From Pseudomonadota bacterium (GTDB lineage: Bacteria > Pseudomonadota > Alphaproteobacteria > Rhizobiales > Hyphomicrobiaceae): DNA of 11,162 nt. The stretch is taken from contig JAKALI010000074.1 of NCBI GenBank assembly GCA_021813195.1, positions 1-11,162 of the forward strand, in the 5' to 3' direction. Below, in pieces: positions 1 to 7,261 of the stretch (position 1 is the stretch's first letter; each line of letters starts with the position of its first letter). Position numbers and translations under genes: made by a program. The notes below the pieces were generated by a model, which searched no databases, was not told the origin of the DNA, and was given only the letters and a program-made list of their open reading frames with translations.

Positions 1-1175
1 AGCACGTGCGACAGGCGCATCGTGACGCTGCGGATCAATTCGTCGCCGATCGGATGGCCGAGCGTGTCGTTGACGTCCTTGAAGTGATCGAGGTCGATGT
101 ACAGCACCGCCGCCGGCGACGATCCGGCGCGAACTTCCTGGATTATTGCCTCCAGCCGTTCGCCGAAGAAGATGCGGTTGGGCAGGCCGCACAACGGGTC
201 ATGCATGGCGAGATGGCGCAGGCGCGATTCGCCGGCGGCGATGGTTGCAGCCGTGCTCCGCATATAACCCAGTACGAAGGCTGCAAGCAGCGCGAAACCG
301 GCGAGCGCCACCATGATGAAGGGAATGACACTGTGCACAATCTCGGCGCCGGGCTGCTTGGGCTTCCAGGCGAAACGTGCGATCTCGCGGCCGCGCAAAT
401 CGGCAAGCGTATAGAGATGGTCGCCTTCCGGTTCGGCGAGACTACTGGCAATGTGCAGGTCGGCCAAGCTCAATTGCCCGCCAATCTTGGTGAGCATGGC
501 ATCTTGAATGAACTTGACCGACATCAGTATCGGTGCGCGGTTGTCCAATGAGGCGGGAATGTCGGACGCTGGACCGATGGCGGCCGCGGCGATGATCGCC
601 GGTTGGCCCAGGAAACGGCCGATGATCGCGGCCATCGGATGCGCGCCGCCTTCAATCCCGTTGGAATTGCCAAGGCGGATGCCGCCATTCAGTGTGCTTG
701 CGCGGCCGCGCATGTAGTCAAGCACCGGCGTGATTTCAGGCCGCACCGAATGCAGCCAACTGGGACCCACCAGGTCGTGCCTGATAAGCCCGTAAAGCGG
801 ATGGTCGTTACCGTCGAAGACAAAGACGGCGTTGTGTCCGAAGAAAGTCGCCAGCCAGCTCCCGATACGACGGCCGGTCCATTCCGGGTCAAAGGCGGTC
901 CGGACATGCTCGATGGCCGACTGCGAACTGGCAATGCTTTCGACCTCACGCAACACACGCTCGCCTTGGCTGCGCAAGGCGCTGGTGAGCATTTGCTGCT
1001 CGTGCTCAATGGCGACAGAATCGGCGTGCTGAGCGGAGGAGAGCACCGCTACGACGATGCAGATGATGGCGACGGCGACAATAACGCCAATCGGGACCAC
1101 CACGCTCAGGCGAGCGCGGTCCCAATTGGTATAGCGCGTCTCTTCGGTAGCGCGCCCTCGCGCCGCGGCCGTCAA
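1..1175 (-). CDS. Membrane-bound GGDEF (diguanylate cyclase-type) protein with CHASE4-like sensor, 3' end outside window
   Basis: Probably makes or signals through cyclic di-GMP at the inner membrane. The minus-strand frame is open from a stop at 1203-1205 to the window edge (391 codons visible). I chose the TTG start at 1173-1175 because an AGGGGG Shine-Dalgarno-like run lies about 5 nt upstream and no ATG precedes the first membrane helix. Visible order: TM helix about residues 24-43; a periplasmic domain about 45-280 containing FFGHNAVFVFD (111-121), typical of CHASE4 sensors; a second TM about 283-305; then the start of a GGDEF domain with DPLCGLPNR (326-334) and DLDHFKDVND, where D361 is the expected metal ligand. 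The GG(D/E)EF active-site loop lies beyond position 1, so catalytic competence and a possible C-terminal EAL domain cannot be judged. It lies downstream of the Anbu gene on the same strand, 237 bp away, and so probably has its own promoter. Confidence 0.85.
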   Translation of the reverse strand, partial: MTAAARGRATEETRYTNWDRARLSVVVPIGVIVAVAIICIVVAVLSSAQHADSVAIEHEQQMLTSALRSQGERVLREVESIASSQSAIEHVRTAFDPEWTGRRIGSWLATFFGHNAVFVFDGNDHPLYGLIRHDLVGPSWLHSVRPEITPVLDYMRGRASTLNGGIRLGNSNGIEGGAHPMAAIIGRFLGQPAIIAAAAIGPASDIPASLDNRAPILMSVKFIQDAMLTKIGGQLSLADLHIASSLAEPEGDHLYTLADLRGREIARFAWKPKQPGAEIVHSVIPFIMVALAGFALLAAFVLGYMRSTAATIAAGESRLRHLAMHDPLCGLPNRIFFGERLEAIIQEVRAGSSPAAVLYIDLDHFKDVNDTLGHPIGDELIRSVTMRLSHV

Positions 1176-1412
1176 GCTGTCCCCCTCAGACGTCCTGTCC
1201 GATTAATTTTTTCGGGCCGCAGCGTAGGGGGCAAAGCTTGCTTTTCGCTTTCGTTCCGTCCTGCGGCGAGAACGCCTCCCGGTAAATGTGGCAATTCTGA
1301 AGGTGCTGTTAACCGCTGGTAAAAAGCGAGCCGAGAAAGTGGTTACAATTCCCTCATTCACATGAAGTCGTGTGAGAATAATTCGCGGGAAGCAACGCGA
1401 GATTACCGCCCG

Positions 1413-2153
1413 TTATTCGCCATAAGGCGGGCGCGGGATCGCCATGTGCGCAGCGCGCAAGGCCGCTGACCAGCTCTCGCGCAAATCCTGGAAATAAGGA
1501 TCGCCCGTCTCGATCCGGTAATTCACATCGAGTTTTAGGGTATCCCAGCGCAGCACTGCGATGTCGATTGGCAAGCCGACCCCGAGATTGGAGCGCATAG
1601 TCGAATCCATGGAGATCAGCCCGATCTTCAGGGCATCATAAAGATCGGTCTCGAAGCTGATGGCACGGTCGAGCACCGGCTTTCCGTATTTATGCTCGCC
1701 AATCTGCAAATAGGGTGTGTCGGTGGTGCATTCGATGAAATTACCGGCCGAATAGATCATGAAGAGGCGCAGGCGGCCGCCCTTGATCTGGCCGCCGAAC
1801 AGGAATGCGACCTCGTGCTCGACCGAGGCAGCCGCAAGCGCCTTTCCTTCGACATTCTGCACAGCACGGATGACCTTGCCGACAAATTGCGCCGCCTGGA
1901 ACATGGTCGGCGCGTCCATGAGGGTTTCGACCTTGCCGGTCTGCGGATTCTCCATGCCTTCGACCAGGAACGAGCGCGCCGTCTGGGTGAGCGAAAGGTT
2001 GCCAGCCGAGGCGAGCATCATCACGTATTCGCCCGGCTCCGAGAAGACGTAGAGCTTGCGGAACGTGGAGACGTTGTCGAGACCGGCGTTGGTGCGCGTG
2101 TCGGCAACCATGACGAGGCCGTCCTGCACCAGGATTCCGCAACAATAGGTCAT
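1413..2153 (-). CDS. Anbu-type proteasome-like peptidase
   Basis: Anbu ('ancestral beta-unit') is an Ntn-hydrolase related to HslV and proteasome beta subunits and assembles into open helical rings in the cytoplasm. Its natural substrate is unknown. The 246-aa product has the usual family length. It begins Met-Thr, so removal of Met exposes Thr1 as nucleophile. In that numbering Asp17 (VADTRTN) and Lys32 (STFRKLY) sit where the proteasome Asp17/Lys33 pair sits, so the active site looks intact. The Gly-rich ASAGNLSLTQ segment and the C-terminal RIETGDPYF stretch are typical of the family. It is the last gene of a same-strand cluster with transglutaminase-like, alpha-E and ATP-grasp genes, 155 bp after the transglutaminase-like gene. 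No strong Shine-Dalgarno precedes the ATG. The start is set by the need for Thr at position 2. Confidence 0.93.
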   Translation of the reverse strand: MTYCCGILVQDGLVMVADTRTNAGLDNVSTFRKLYVFSEPGEYVMMLASAGNLSLTQTARSFLVEGMENPQTGKVETLMDAPTMFQAAQFVGKVIRAVQNVEGKALAAASVEHEVAFLFGGQIKGGRLRLFMIYSAGNFIECTTDTPYLQIGEHKYGKPVLDRAISFETDLYDALKIGLISMDSTMRSNLGVGLPIDIAVLRWDTLKLDVNYRIETGDPYFQDLRESWSAALRAAHMAIPRPPYGE

Positions 2154-2308
2154 GGGTTCGGTCGATCGGTCAGAGATGGTTCAGTGATGGTGTTATGACG
2201 GTGCGAGGATTCAGCCAGCCAATACCAAACGCGCATGTTCGGGAACAGGCCGGCCCCCGGCTCGGTTGGGGATGGCTGTCGGCTTTCACGACCGAAATAT
2301 GCGTCATG

Positions 2309-3127
2309 CTAATTCTGGCTCTGCTGGCCGGCTTGGACGATCTGCACGGTCGTTTTTTCAGTTTCGCTGCTCCCGCCGAAACGCTGCCCGCGCACCGGTG
2401 CGGCGCCGAGATAGTCGAGACCGACCGCCACGCGCACATAGGCGTCGGTCGCGCAAATGCAGTTGGCGGGATCGAAGCCGATCCAGCCGAGCGTATCGAC
2501 ATGGGCTTCCGTCCATCCATGGCAGGCCTCCCGCGCGCTCCTGCCGTCGTCGCAGCAATGACCGCCGATATAGCGTGCCGGGATGCCGAGGTGGCGTGCC
2601 ACTGCTATGAAAACATGCGCGAGGTCGCGATCGCTGCCGCGGCGCGCCGTGAAAGCCTGCGCCGCGTTGCTGGTCGATTGAGCCGAGTTGACTTCCATGA
2701 CGTCGTTTAGCGCACTCATCAGCGTGTGCAGCAGCGCGAGGGGCTCGCCCGATGAATCAGTGCGGACTGCCTCCGCAAAGTCGATGATGCCGTCGTCCGG
2801 CAGAGTCAAAGGTGTCTCGCGTAGGAACAGGCTCGGCGGGAAGCGCTCCAGCGTGCCGCTGACCACGCCATTGGTGTCCTGGGTGTCGACCTCGCCTTCG
2901 ACATTGATGGTGAGCTCGTCGAACGGGCCTTCGGCGGTGAACGAGTGCGTGATGTTACCGAACGCGTCCTCGTGCTGGTGCAACAGGCAATCGCGCGACA
3001 GGTCGATGCGCCAGTCGAGCGTGTATTGGCCGTCGTGATTGCGCGGAGTCAGGCGGAGCATCTGCGTCACGCCGGTGGGTGGCGTGTCGTAGACGTAGGT
3101 CGTCGTCTGGCAGATGCGAATCCGCAT
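2309..3127 (-). CDS. Transglutaminase-like protein of the Anbu cluster, catalytic Cys replaced by Asp
   Basis: A 272-aa member of the papain-fold transglutaminase-like family (COG1305) that accompanies Anbu genes. The N-terminal beta domain begins MRIRICQTTTYVYD, matching the usual MRLRI-x-H-x-T-x-Y start. That fixes the start at 3125-3127 although no clear Shine-Dalgarno precedes it; the open frame continues upstream with low-complexity sequence that overlaps the alpha-E gene. The core follows at about 160-222: the helix RGSDRDLAHVFIAVARHLG (163-181), His203 in CHGW, and Asp219 in GFDP. Active members have Gly-x-Cys-x-Asp at the helix start. Here it reads Gly164-Ser-Asp166-Arg-Asp, so His and Asp of the triad remain but the nucleophile is absent. 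The clean reading frame on both sides argues against a sequencing error. Other cysteines lie nearby (C191, C192, C202). It may be a non-catalytic binding subunit, or may use a different nucleophile; this is inference. Confidence 0.88.
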   Translation of the reverse strand: MRIRICQTTTYVYDTPPTGVTQMLRLTPRNHDGQYTLDWRIDLSRDCLLHQHEDAFGNITHSFTAEGPFDELTINVEGEVDTQDTNGVVSGTLERFPPSLFLRETPLTLPDDGIIDFAEAVRTDSSGEPLALLHTLMSALNDVMEVNSAQSTSNAAQAFTARRGSDRDLAHVFIAVARHLGIPARYIGGHCCDDGRSAREACHGWTEAHVDTLGWIGFDPANCICATDAYVRVAVGLDYLGAAPVRGQRFGGSSETEKTTVQIVQAGQQSQN

Positions 3128-3191
3128 TGGGTTATAGGGACGTGTTACAGGGACGGTTTCTCGTCCAAAACGGGGACGCTGACCCGGGCAC

Positions 3192-4133
3192 TCATAGCAG
3201 GAACTGCTGGGTGATGGCAGTGCCGAGGCGGTTGTTCTCGGTGATGAATTCGCCGATGAATTCATGCAAACCGCGCTGGAAGATGCCGTCCATGCGGCTG
3301 TTCTGCAGCCGGGTACGGATGCCGCGGGCTTGGCGCTGGGCCGGCCCCTGCCGGCCATAGGCCTGGGCGACGGAGTCGAGATTGCGAACGATCGCCTCGT
3401 AACAGGAGGCGAGCGAGCGCGGCATTTCCTCGCGTAGGATCAACAGGTCCGCGATCAGCCAGGGCTTTAGGCTCTCGCGATAGACCCAATGGTAGGAGGT
3501 GAGCGCGGAGACCGAGCGCAGGATCGCGGCCCACTGGAAATAGTCGAGCGGGCCGCCAACCCGTTCGTTCGACGGCAGCAGCAGATGATATTTCACGTCG
3601 AGCAGGCGCGCGGTGTTGTCGGCGCGCTCGATATAAACGCCGAGACGCGAGAACCAGTAGGCATCGTTGCGCAGCATAGTGCGGTAGGCCGAGCCGTCGT
3701 AGCGCAGCGAGGTTTCCTGCACCCAGCGTAGGAAGCGTGAGAGTTCTTCGCGCGAGCTCGGGCCGTTGCCATAGCGTTTGAGTTCGAGCCAGGCGCCGTT
3801 GATTGCCTCCCACATCTCCACGGTGAGGGCAGTGCGCACGGCGCGCGCGTTCGAGCGGGCGAGCTCGAAGCAGGAGCGGATCGACGAGGAATTATCAGTG
3901 GAGAAGGCGAGGAAATCGGTGACGTTCTGTTCGTTGGCTTCGTCATAGATGCGGAAAAATGCGGCCGAGCAACCGGCCGTGAGAACCGCGGATTCCCACT
4001 CGTTGCTTTCGCCAATATAGGCAAGCGGCAGCGCCGATAGCCGCTGGGTGGCGTCGAGAATGCGGGCGAGATACTCGGCGCGCTCGACATAGCGCGATAG
4101 CCAAAACAAATTATCGGCGGTGCGGGAGAGCAT
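3192..4133 (-). CDS. Alpha-E domain protein (COG2307)
   Basis: A 313-aa, almost wholly alpha-helical cytoplasmic protein of the alpha-E family, which occurs with circularly permuted ATP-grasp proteins and transglutaminase-like proteins. No reaction is established for it. The start MLSRTADNLFWLSRYVERAEYL is the family signature, followed by repeated helix-forming segments rich in Arg and Glu such as ARSNARAVRTALT and YIERADNTARLLD. The length fits the family. The ATG at 4131-4133 lies 15 bp after the stop of the ATP-grasp gene, so the two are almost certainly co-transcribed and probably translationally coupled. The gap to the transglutaminase-like gene downstream is 64 bp. It has no signal peptide or transmembrane segment. 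I infer that it is a scaffold or partner of the ATP-grasp enzyme, because the pair recurs together in many bacteria. Confidence 0.92.
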   Translation of the reverse strand: MLSRTADNLFWLSRYVERAEYLARILDATQRLSALPLAYIGESNEWESAVLTAGCSAAFFRIYDEANEQNVTDFLAFSTDNSSSIRSCFELARSNARAVRTALTVEMWEAINGAWLELKRYGNGPSSREELSRFLRWVQETSLRYDGSAYRTMLRNDAYWFSRLGVYIERADNTARLLDVKYHLLLPSNERVGGPLDYFQWAAILRSVSALTSYHWVYRESLKPWLIADLLILREEMPRSLASCYEAIVRNLDSVAQAYGRQGPAQRQARGIRTRLQNSRMDGIFQRGLHEFIGEFITENNRLGTAITQQFLL

Positions 4134-4148
4134 TGTTTTTTGTGTACC

Positions 4149-5567
4149 TCATCCGTCCAATACCCACGTGTCTTTCGTCCCGCCGCCTTGGCTGGAATTG
4201 ACCACCAGCGAGCCTTCTTTCAGCGCGACGCGCGTCAGTCCGCCCGGCACGATGCGCACGCGATCGCGGCCCGAGAGCACGAAGGGGCGCAGGTCGACAT
4301 GGCGCGGCGCCACGCCTTGCTCGACGCAAGTGGGCACAGTCGAGAGCGCCAGCGTCGGCTGCGCGATGAAATTTTTCGGTGCATCCTTGAGCTTGGCGCG
4401 GAACTGCTCGATCGCCACTTTGCTGGCGGTCGGTCCGATCAGCATGCCGTAGCCGCCGGAACCATGCACCTCCTTGACCACGAGTTCGTGCAGATGATCG
4501 AGCACATAAGAGAGGTGCTCTTCCTCGCGGCAGCGCCAAGTCGGTACGTTCTTCAGGATCGGCTCCTCGCCGAGATAGAATTTCACCACCTCCGGCATGA
4601 AACTGTAGACCGCCTTGTCATCGGCGATGCCGGTGCCGACCGCATTGGCGAGGGTGACATTGCCGGCCTGGTAGGCCGACATCAGGCCAGGCAGGCCGAG
4701 CACGCTGTCGGGCCGGAAGGTGAGGGGATCGAGGAAGTCGTCGTCGATGCGGCGATAGATCACGTCGACCCGCTGCGGGCCCTGCGTGGTGCGCATGTAG
4801 ACTATCTCGTCCTTGACGAAGAGATCGCGGCCCTCGACCAGTTCGACGCCGAGCTTGTCGGCCAGGAACGAGTGCTCGAAATAAGCGGAGTTGAACACGC
4901 CGGGTGTCAGCAGCGCGACTGTCGGCTCACGCGCTGTCGATAATGGCGCCACCGATTTTAGCGTCGCCAGGAGTTCGTCCGGATAGTTCTCCACCGGCGC
5001 GACGCGGTGGCGCGCGAACAGCTCAGGGAACAGCCGCATCATGATCTCGCGGTTCTCCAGCATGTAGGAGACGCCGGAGGGCGTGCGCGCATTGTCTTCC
5101 AGGACGTAGAAGGTTTCGGCGTCCACCCGCACGATGTCGATGCCGGCGATATGCACGTAGATGTCGTGCGGCACGCTCTGGCCGCTCATTTCCGGGCGGA
5201 AGGCCGGATTACGGAAGACGAGATCGTCCGGCACCACACCCGCGCGCAAAATCTCGCGCGCGCCGTAGATATCCTTGATGAAGGCGTTGAGGGCGTTGAC
5301 CCGCTGGGTGAGGCCTTTTTCCAAAAGGCGCCACTCGGGTCCGGACATGATGCGCGGAATGACGTCGAACGGGATCAGGCGCTCCTGGGCCTCGGCCTCG
5401 CCATAGACCGCGAAGGTGATGCCGATACGACGGAACAGAAGTTCAGCCTCGCGCCGCCGATAGTCGAGCACGTCGGGCGGCACCTCTTCGAGCCAGCGCG
5501 CCAGCTCGTTATAGGCCGGACGATAATTACCGTCGTGGCCGTTCATCTCATCGAAGGCGGCCGTCAT
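4149..5567 (-). CDS. Circularly permuted type 2 ATP-grasp protein (COG2308)
   Basis: A 472-aa ATP-grasp family protein of the circularly permuted type, predicted to be an amidoligase-like enzyme that uses ATP to form a peptide or isopeptide bond; the substrate is unknown. Family motifs are in order: FRPEMSG (123-129), YVHIAGIDIVR (137-147), VLEDNARTPSGVSY (155-168), the glycine-rich nucleotide loop VKEVHGSGGYGMLIGP (364-379), RHVDLRPFVLSG (422-433) and VNSSQGGGTKDTWVL at the C-terminus. I chose the ATG at 5565-5567 because GGGGAG sits about 8 nt upstream. An in-frame GTG nine codons earlier (5592-5594) is possible but less well supported. It is the promoter-proximal gene of the cluster, facing the divergent avidin gene across 325 bp. 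All expected motifs are present, so it looks functional. Confidence 0.94.
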   Translation of the reverse strand: MTAAFDEMNGHDGNYRPAYNELARWLEEVPPDVLDYRRREAELLFRRIGITFAVYGEAEAQERLIPFDVIPRIMSGPEWRLLEKGLTQRVNALNAFIKDIYGAREILRAGVVPDDLVFRNPAFRPEMSGQSVPHDIYVHIAGIDIVRVDAETFYVLEDNARTPSGVSYMLENREIMMRLFPELFARHRVAPVENYPDELLATLKSVAPLSTAREPTVALLTPGVFNSAYFEHSFLADKLGVELVEGRDLFVKDEIVYMRTTQGPQRVDVIYRRIDDDFLDPLTFRPDSVLGLPGLMSAYQAGNVTLANAVGTGIADDKAVYSFMPEVVKFYLGEEPILKNVPTWRCREEEHLSYVLDHLHELVVKEVHGSGGYGMLIGPTASKVAIEQFRAKLKDAPKNFIAQPTLALSTVPTCVEQGVAPRHVDLRPFVLSGRDRVRIVPGGLTRVALKEGSLVVNSSQGGGTKDTWVLDG

Positions 5568-5765
5568 CGCGAACTCCCCAGCAGCGATCGGCACGACGTC
5601 AAGACCAATGTCCGTATGACGATAGGCCTTTGCGCAAGTGCCGCACCGATCGTCTCCACGGCGCTAACGGTGCAAGCTTCGGGCCAAGCCGCAATCCCGC
5701 ACTAATGGCCATCTCCGGCGTTCTCGGACGGCAGAGGGGGCGAATCGCTGCCTAATTTTTGTGCG

Positions 5766-5798
5766 TTGCCGCACCCGTCAGCCTCTATGGTATATAAA
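5766..5798 (+). promoter_or_regulatory. Possible promoter for the avidin gene
   Basis: TTGCCG at 5766-5771 resembles a -35 element and TATATA at 5791-5796 (or TATAAA at 5793-5798) a -10 element. The spacing of 19 bp is longer than ideal. The sequence is conspicuously AT-rich for this GC-rich window and lies about 95 bp before the avidin start. Tentative call. Confidence 0.3.
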
Positions 5799-5808
5799 TA
5801 CACGTGTA
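5799..5808. promoter_or_regulatory. Perfect 10-bp palindrome TACACGTGTA, possible operator
   Basis: TACACGTGTA equals its own reverse complement. It abuts the TATAAA-like element of the putative avidin promoter, where a dimeric regulator could block or assist RNA polymerase. A palindrome this short can occur by chance. The regulator is unknown. Confidence 0.3.
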
Positions 5809-5892
5809 GATAGTACAGTCGAATTGTGCTTGTTATGGGTGTTGTCCGTTTCGTCCCTGCGCCCGCGGGGCGGTCAATCGGAGGACGTCGCC

Positions 5893-6309
5893 ATGCTGTT
5901 CGGTCTCAGAACGATTGCCGCTTTGATGATTCTTTGGGCTGCCATGGCGGTGCCGGCGCAAGCACAGTCCAAATTGGTTGCCGGCAGCAAGTGGGTGAAC
6001 GAGGTCGGCTCGGTGCTGACGATTGAGAAAGTCGGCTCGAACGGGATGCTGAGCGGAACCTTTCTCAGTCAGATTGGCTGCGGGCACGGAAAGCCACAGC
6101 CCATGACGGGCTGGTTCTATCCGGGCAAGAGCGGCGGAGCGATCACCTTTTCCGTCATCTGGCGGGACTGCGATTCGGTTACCGCCTGGGTGGGCCAATA
6201 CAATTATTCCAGCAACGTCTTTTCCACGCTGTGGTATCTGAGCTTCGCTGCGCTACCGGCCTGGAACGGCATTGCCGCCGGCAGCGATCTATTCAAGCCG
6301 CAGAAATAG
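5893..6309 (+). CDS. Secreted avidin/streptavidin-family biotin-binding protein
   Basis: A 138-aa avidin-fold protein predicted to bind biotin outside the cytoplasm. The ATG at 5893 has GGAGG 8 nt upstream. Residues 1-24 form a signal peptide, with likely cleavage after AQA (22-24). The beta-barrel follows. By hand alignment to streptavidin the biotin contacts are kept: N36 (N23), S40 (S27), S59 (S45), W90 (W79), S95 (S88), T97 (T90), W99 (W92), W114 (W108), L116 (L110), W124 (W120) and D132 (D128). Tyr43 is replaced by Phe57. C63 and C93 fall in the two loops that are disulfide-linked in rhizavidin-type short avidins. Unlike rhizavidin, it keeps the Trp120 equivalent that reaches into a neighbouring subunit of tetramers. 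The gene is monocistronic and diverges from the Anbu cluster. The natural role of such rhizobial avidins is unclear; biotin sequestration or defence is inference. Confidence 0.93.
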   Translation: MLFGLRTIAALMILWAAMAVPAQAQSKLVAGSKWVNEVGSVLTIEKVGSNGMLSGTFLSQIGCGHGKPQPMTGWFYPGKSGGAITFSVIWRDCDSVTAWVGQYNYSSNVFSTLWYLSFAALPAWNGIAAGSDLFKPQK

Positions 6310-6463
6310 AGCAAAAAGAAATAAGCGCGCCGTCCTGGCCGGGGGCGAGGCCGTGGTGCACAAATCGTGCGGCGGCTTCCGGATGCCTGCGGTTCATGCT
6401 TTATAACGGGCACGCCCAGTCGTTCACCGTTCGGACTTATCCCCGCAACCGTCGAGAAGCCTC

Positions 6464-7237
6464 ATGAGCGTCGCGTCGCCCGAAAGCACCGTTGTCACTG
6501 CGGCCGTCTTGGTGATTGGCGACGAAATCCTCTCGGGCCGCACCAAGGACAAGAACATCGGCTATATCGCCGACTTCCTGACCGCCCTCGGCATCGACCT
6601 GAAAGAGGTGCGGGTGGTTTCCGACGACGAGAGCGCGATCGTGGAGGCGATCAACGCGCTCAGGGCCAAATACGACTACGTCTTCACCACCGGCGGCATC
6701 GGGCCGACCCATGACGACATCACCGCCGACTGCATGGCCAAGGCCTTCGACGTCGGCATCCATCATCATCCGGAGGCGGTGGCGATCCTGAAGGAGCGCA
6801 TGGCCAAGATCGGCGGCGAGTTGAACGAAGCGCGGCTGCGCATGGCGCGCATTCCGGATGGGGCGGCACTGGTCGCCAACAAGGTTTCGGGCGCGCCCGG
6901 CTTCTGGATCGGCAATGTCATCACCATGGCGGGCGTGCCCTCGATTATGCAGGCCATGCTCGACGAGGTGGCGCCCAAGCTCAAGACCGGCACCAAACTG
7001 TTGTCGGCGACCATTCGCGCCGACGCCAAGGAAGGTGATGTCGGCACCGAGCTCGGGCAGATCGCCAAGGCGCATCCCGATACGCTGATCGGCAGCTATC
7101 CGTTCTTCGACGAGAAGCTCGGGCCCAACACCAACATCGTGGTGCGTTCGCGCGATCCGGAAAAACTCAAGCAAGCGACCGCTGCGGTCGAGGCGATGCT
7201 GGCGACCGTGCGCAACAGTCTTGCCGGTGCGCGTTAA
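6464..7237 (+). CDS. Stand-alone CinA N-terminal / MoCF-domain protein (COG1058)
   Basis: A 257-aa cytoplasmic protein with the molybdopterin-binding-like fold found at the N-terminus of CinA. VLVIGDEILSGRTKDKN (15-31) and TTGGIGPTHDDIT (75-87) are the diagnostic motifs, and GAPGFWIGNVITMAGVPSIM (143-162) is also typical. CinA proteins of this half have been linked to ADP-ribose hydrolysis in the pyridine-nucleotide cycle. The C-terminal nicotinamide-nucleotide amidase (PncC) half is absent, as in many alphaproteobacteria, where it is a separate gene. The ATG at 6464 follows a GAGAAG stretch. The gene lies 24 bp upstream of gpt on the same strand, so the two may be co-transcribed. It is often annotated as a competence/damage-inducible protein; nothing here shows a role in competence. 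Confidence 0.92.
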   Translation: MSVASPESTVVTAAVLVIGDEILSGRTKDKNIGYIADFLTALGIDLKEVRVVSDDESAIVEAINALRAKYDYVFTTGGIGPTHDDITADCMAKAFDVGIHHHPEAVAILKERMAKIGGELNEARLRMARIPDGAALVANKVSGAPGFWIGNVITMAGVPSIMQAMLDEVAPKLKTGTKLLSATIRADAKEGDVGTELGQIAKAHPDTLIGSYPFFDEKLGPNTNIVVRSRDPEKLKQATAAVEAMLATVRNSLAGAR

Positions 7238-7261
7238 CGCGGCGCGATGGAGAATTCTTGA

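Larger units (their letters stand above)
5568..5892. other. Divergent intergenic region between the Anbu cluster and the avidin gene
   Basis: This 325-bp stretch should hold promoters in both directions. I see no gene in it. The avidin-proximal half (about 5786-5830) is much more AT-rich than the surroundings and contains TATATAAAT and a 10-bp palindrome, described separately. On the minus side a TTGACG (about 5597-5602) lies too close to the ATP-grasp start to serve as a -35 element with a convincing -10, so I do not call a promoter there. Confidence 0.6.

Noticed and set aside
603..1322. Long plus-strand open frame opposite the GGDEF gene
   Set aside because: It lies in register on the strand opposite a clear CHASE4-like/GGDEF protein and shows no family motif. 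It is a shadow typical of GC-rich DNA.
1358..1375. TCACA-N8-TGTGA inverted repeat downstream of Anbu as a CRP site or terminator
   Set aside because: Half-sites are in the wrong orientation and spacing for CRP (TGTGA-N6-TCACA), and the 5-bp stem lacks a T-run.
1407..1433. CGCCCG/CGGGCG inverted repeat at the end of the Anbu gene as a terminator
   Set aside because: Only 6 bp of stem with a 15-nt unpaired loop, partly inside the coding sequence, and no T-run follows on the minus strand.
4140..4943. 267-codon plus-strand frame opposite the ATP-grasp gene
   Set aside because: The minus strand encodes a full-length COG2308 protein with all motifs. The plus frame has no recognisable domain or ribosome binding site.
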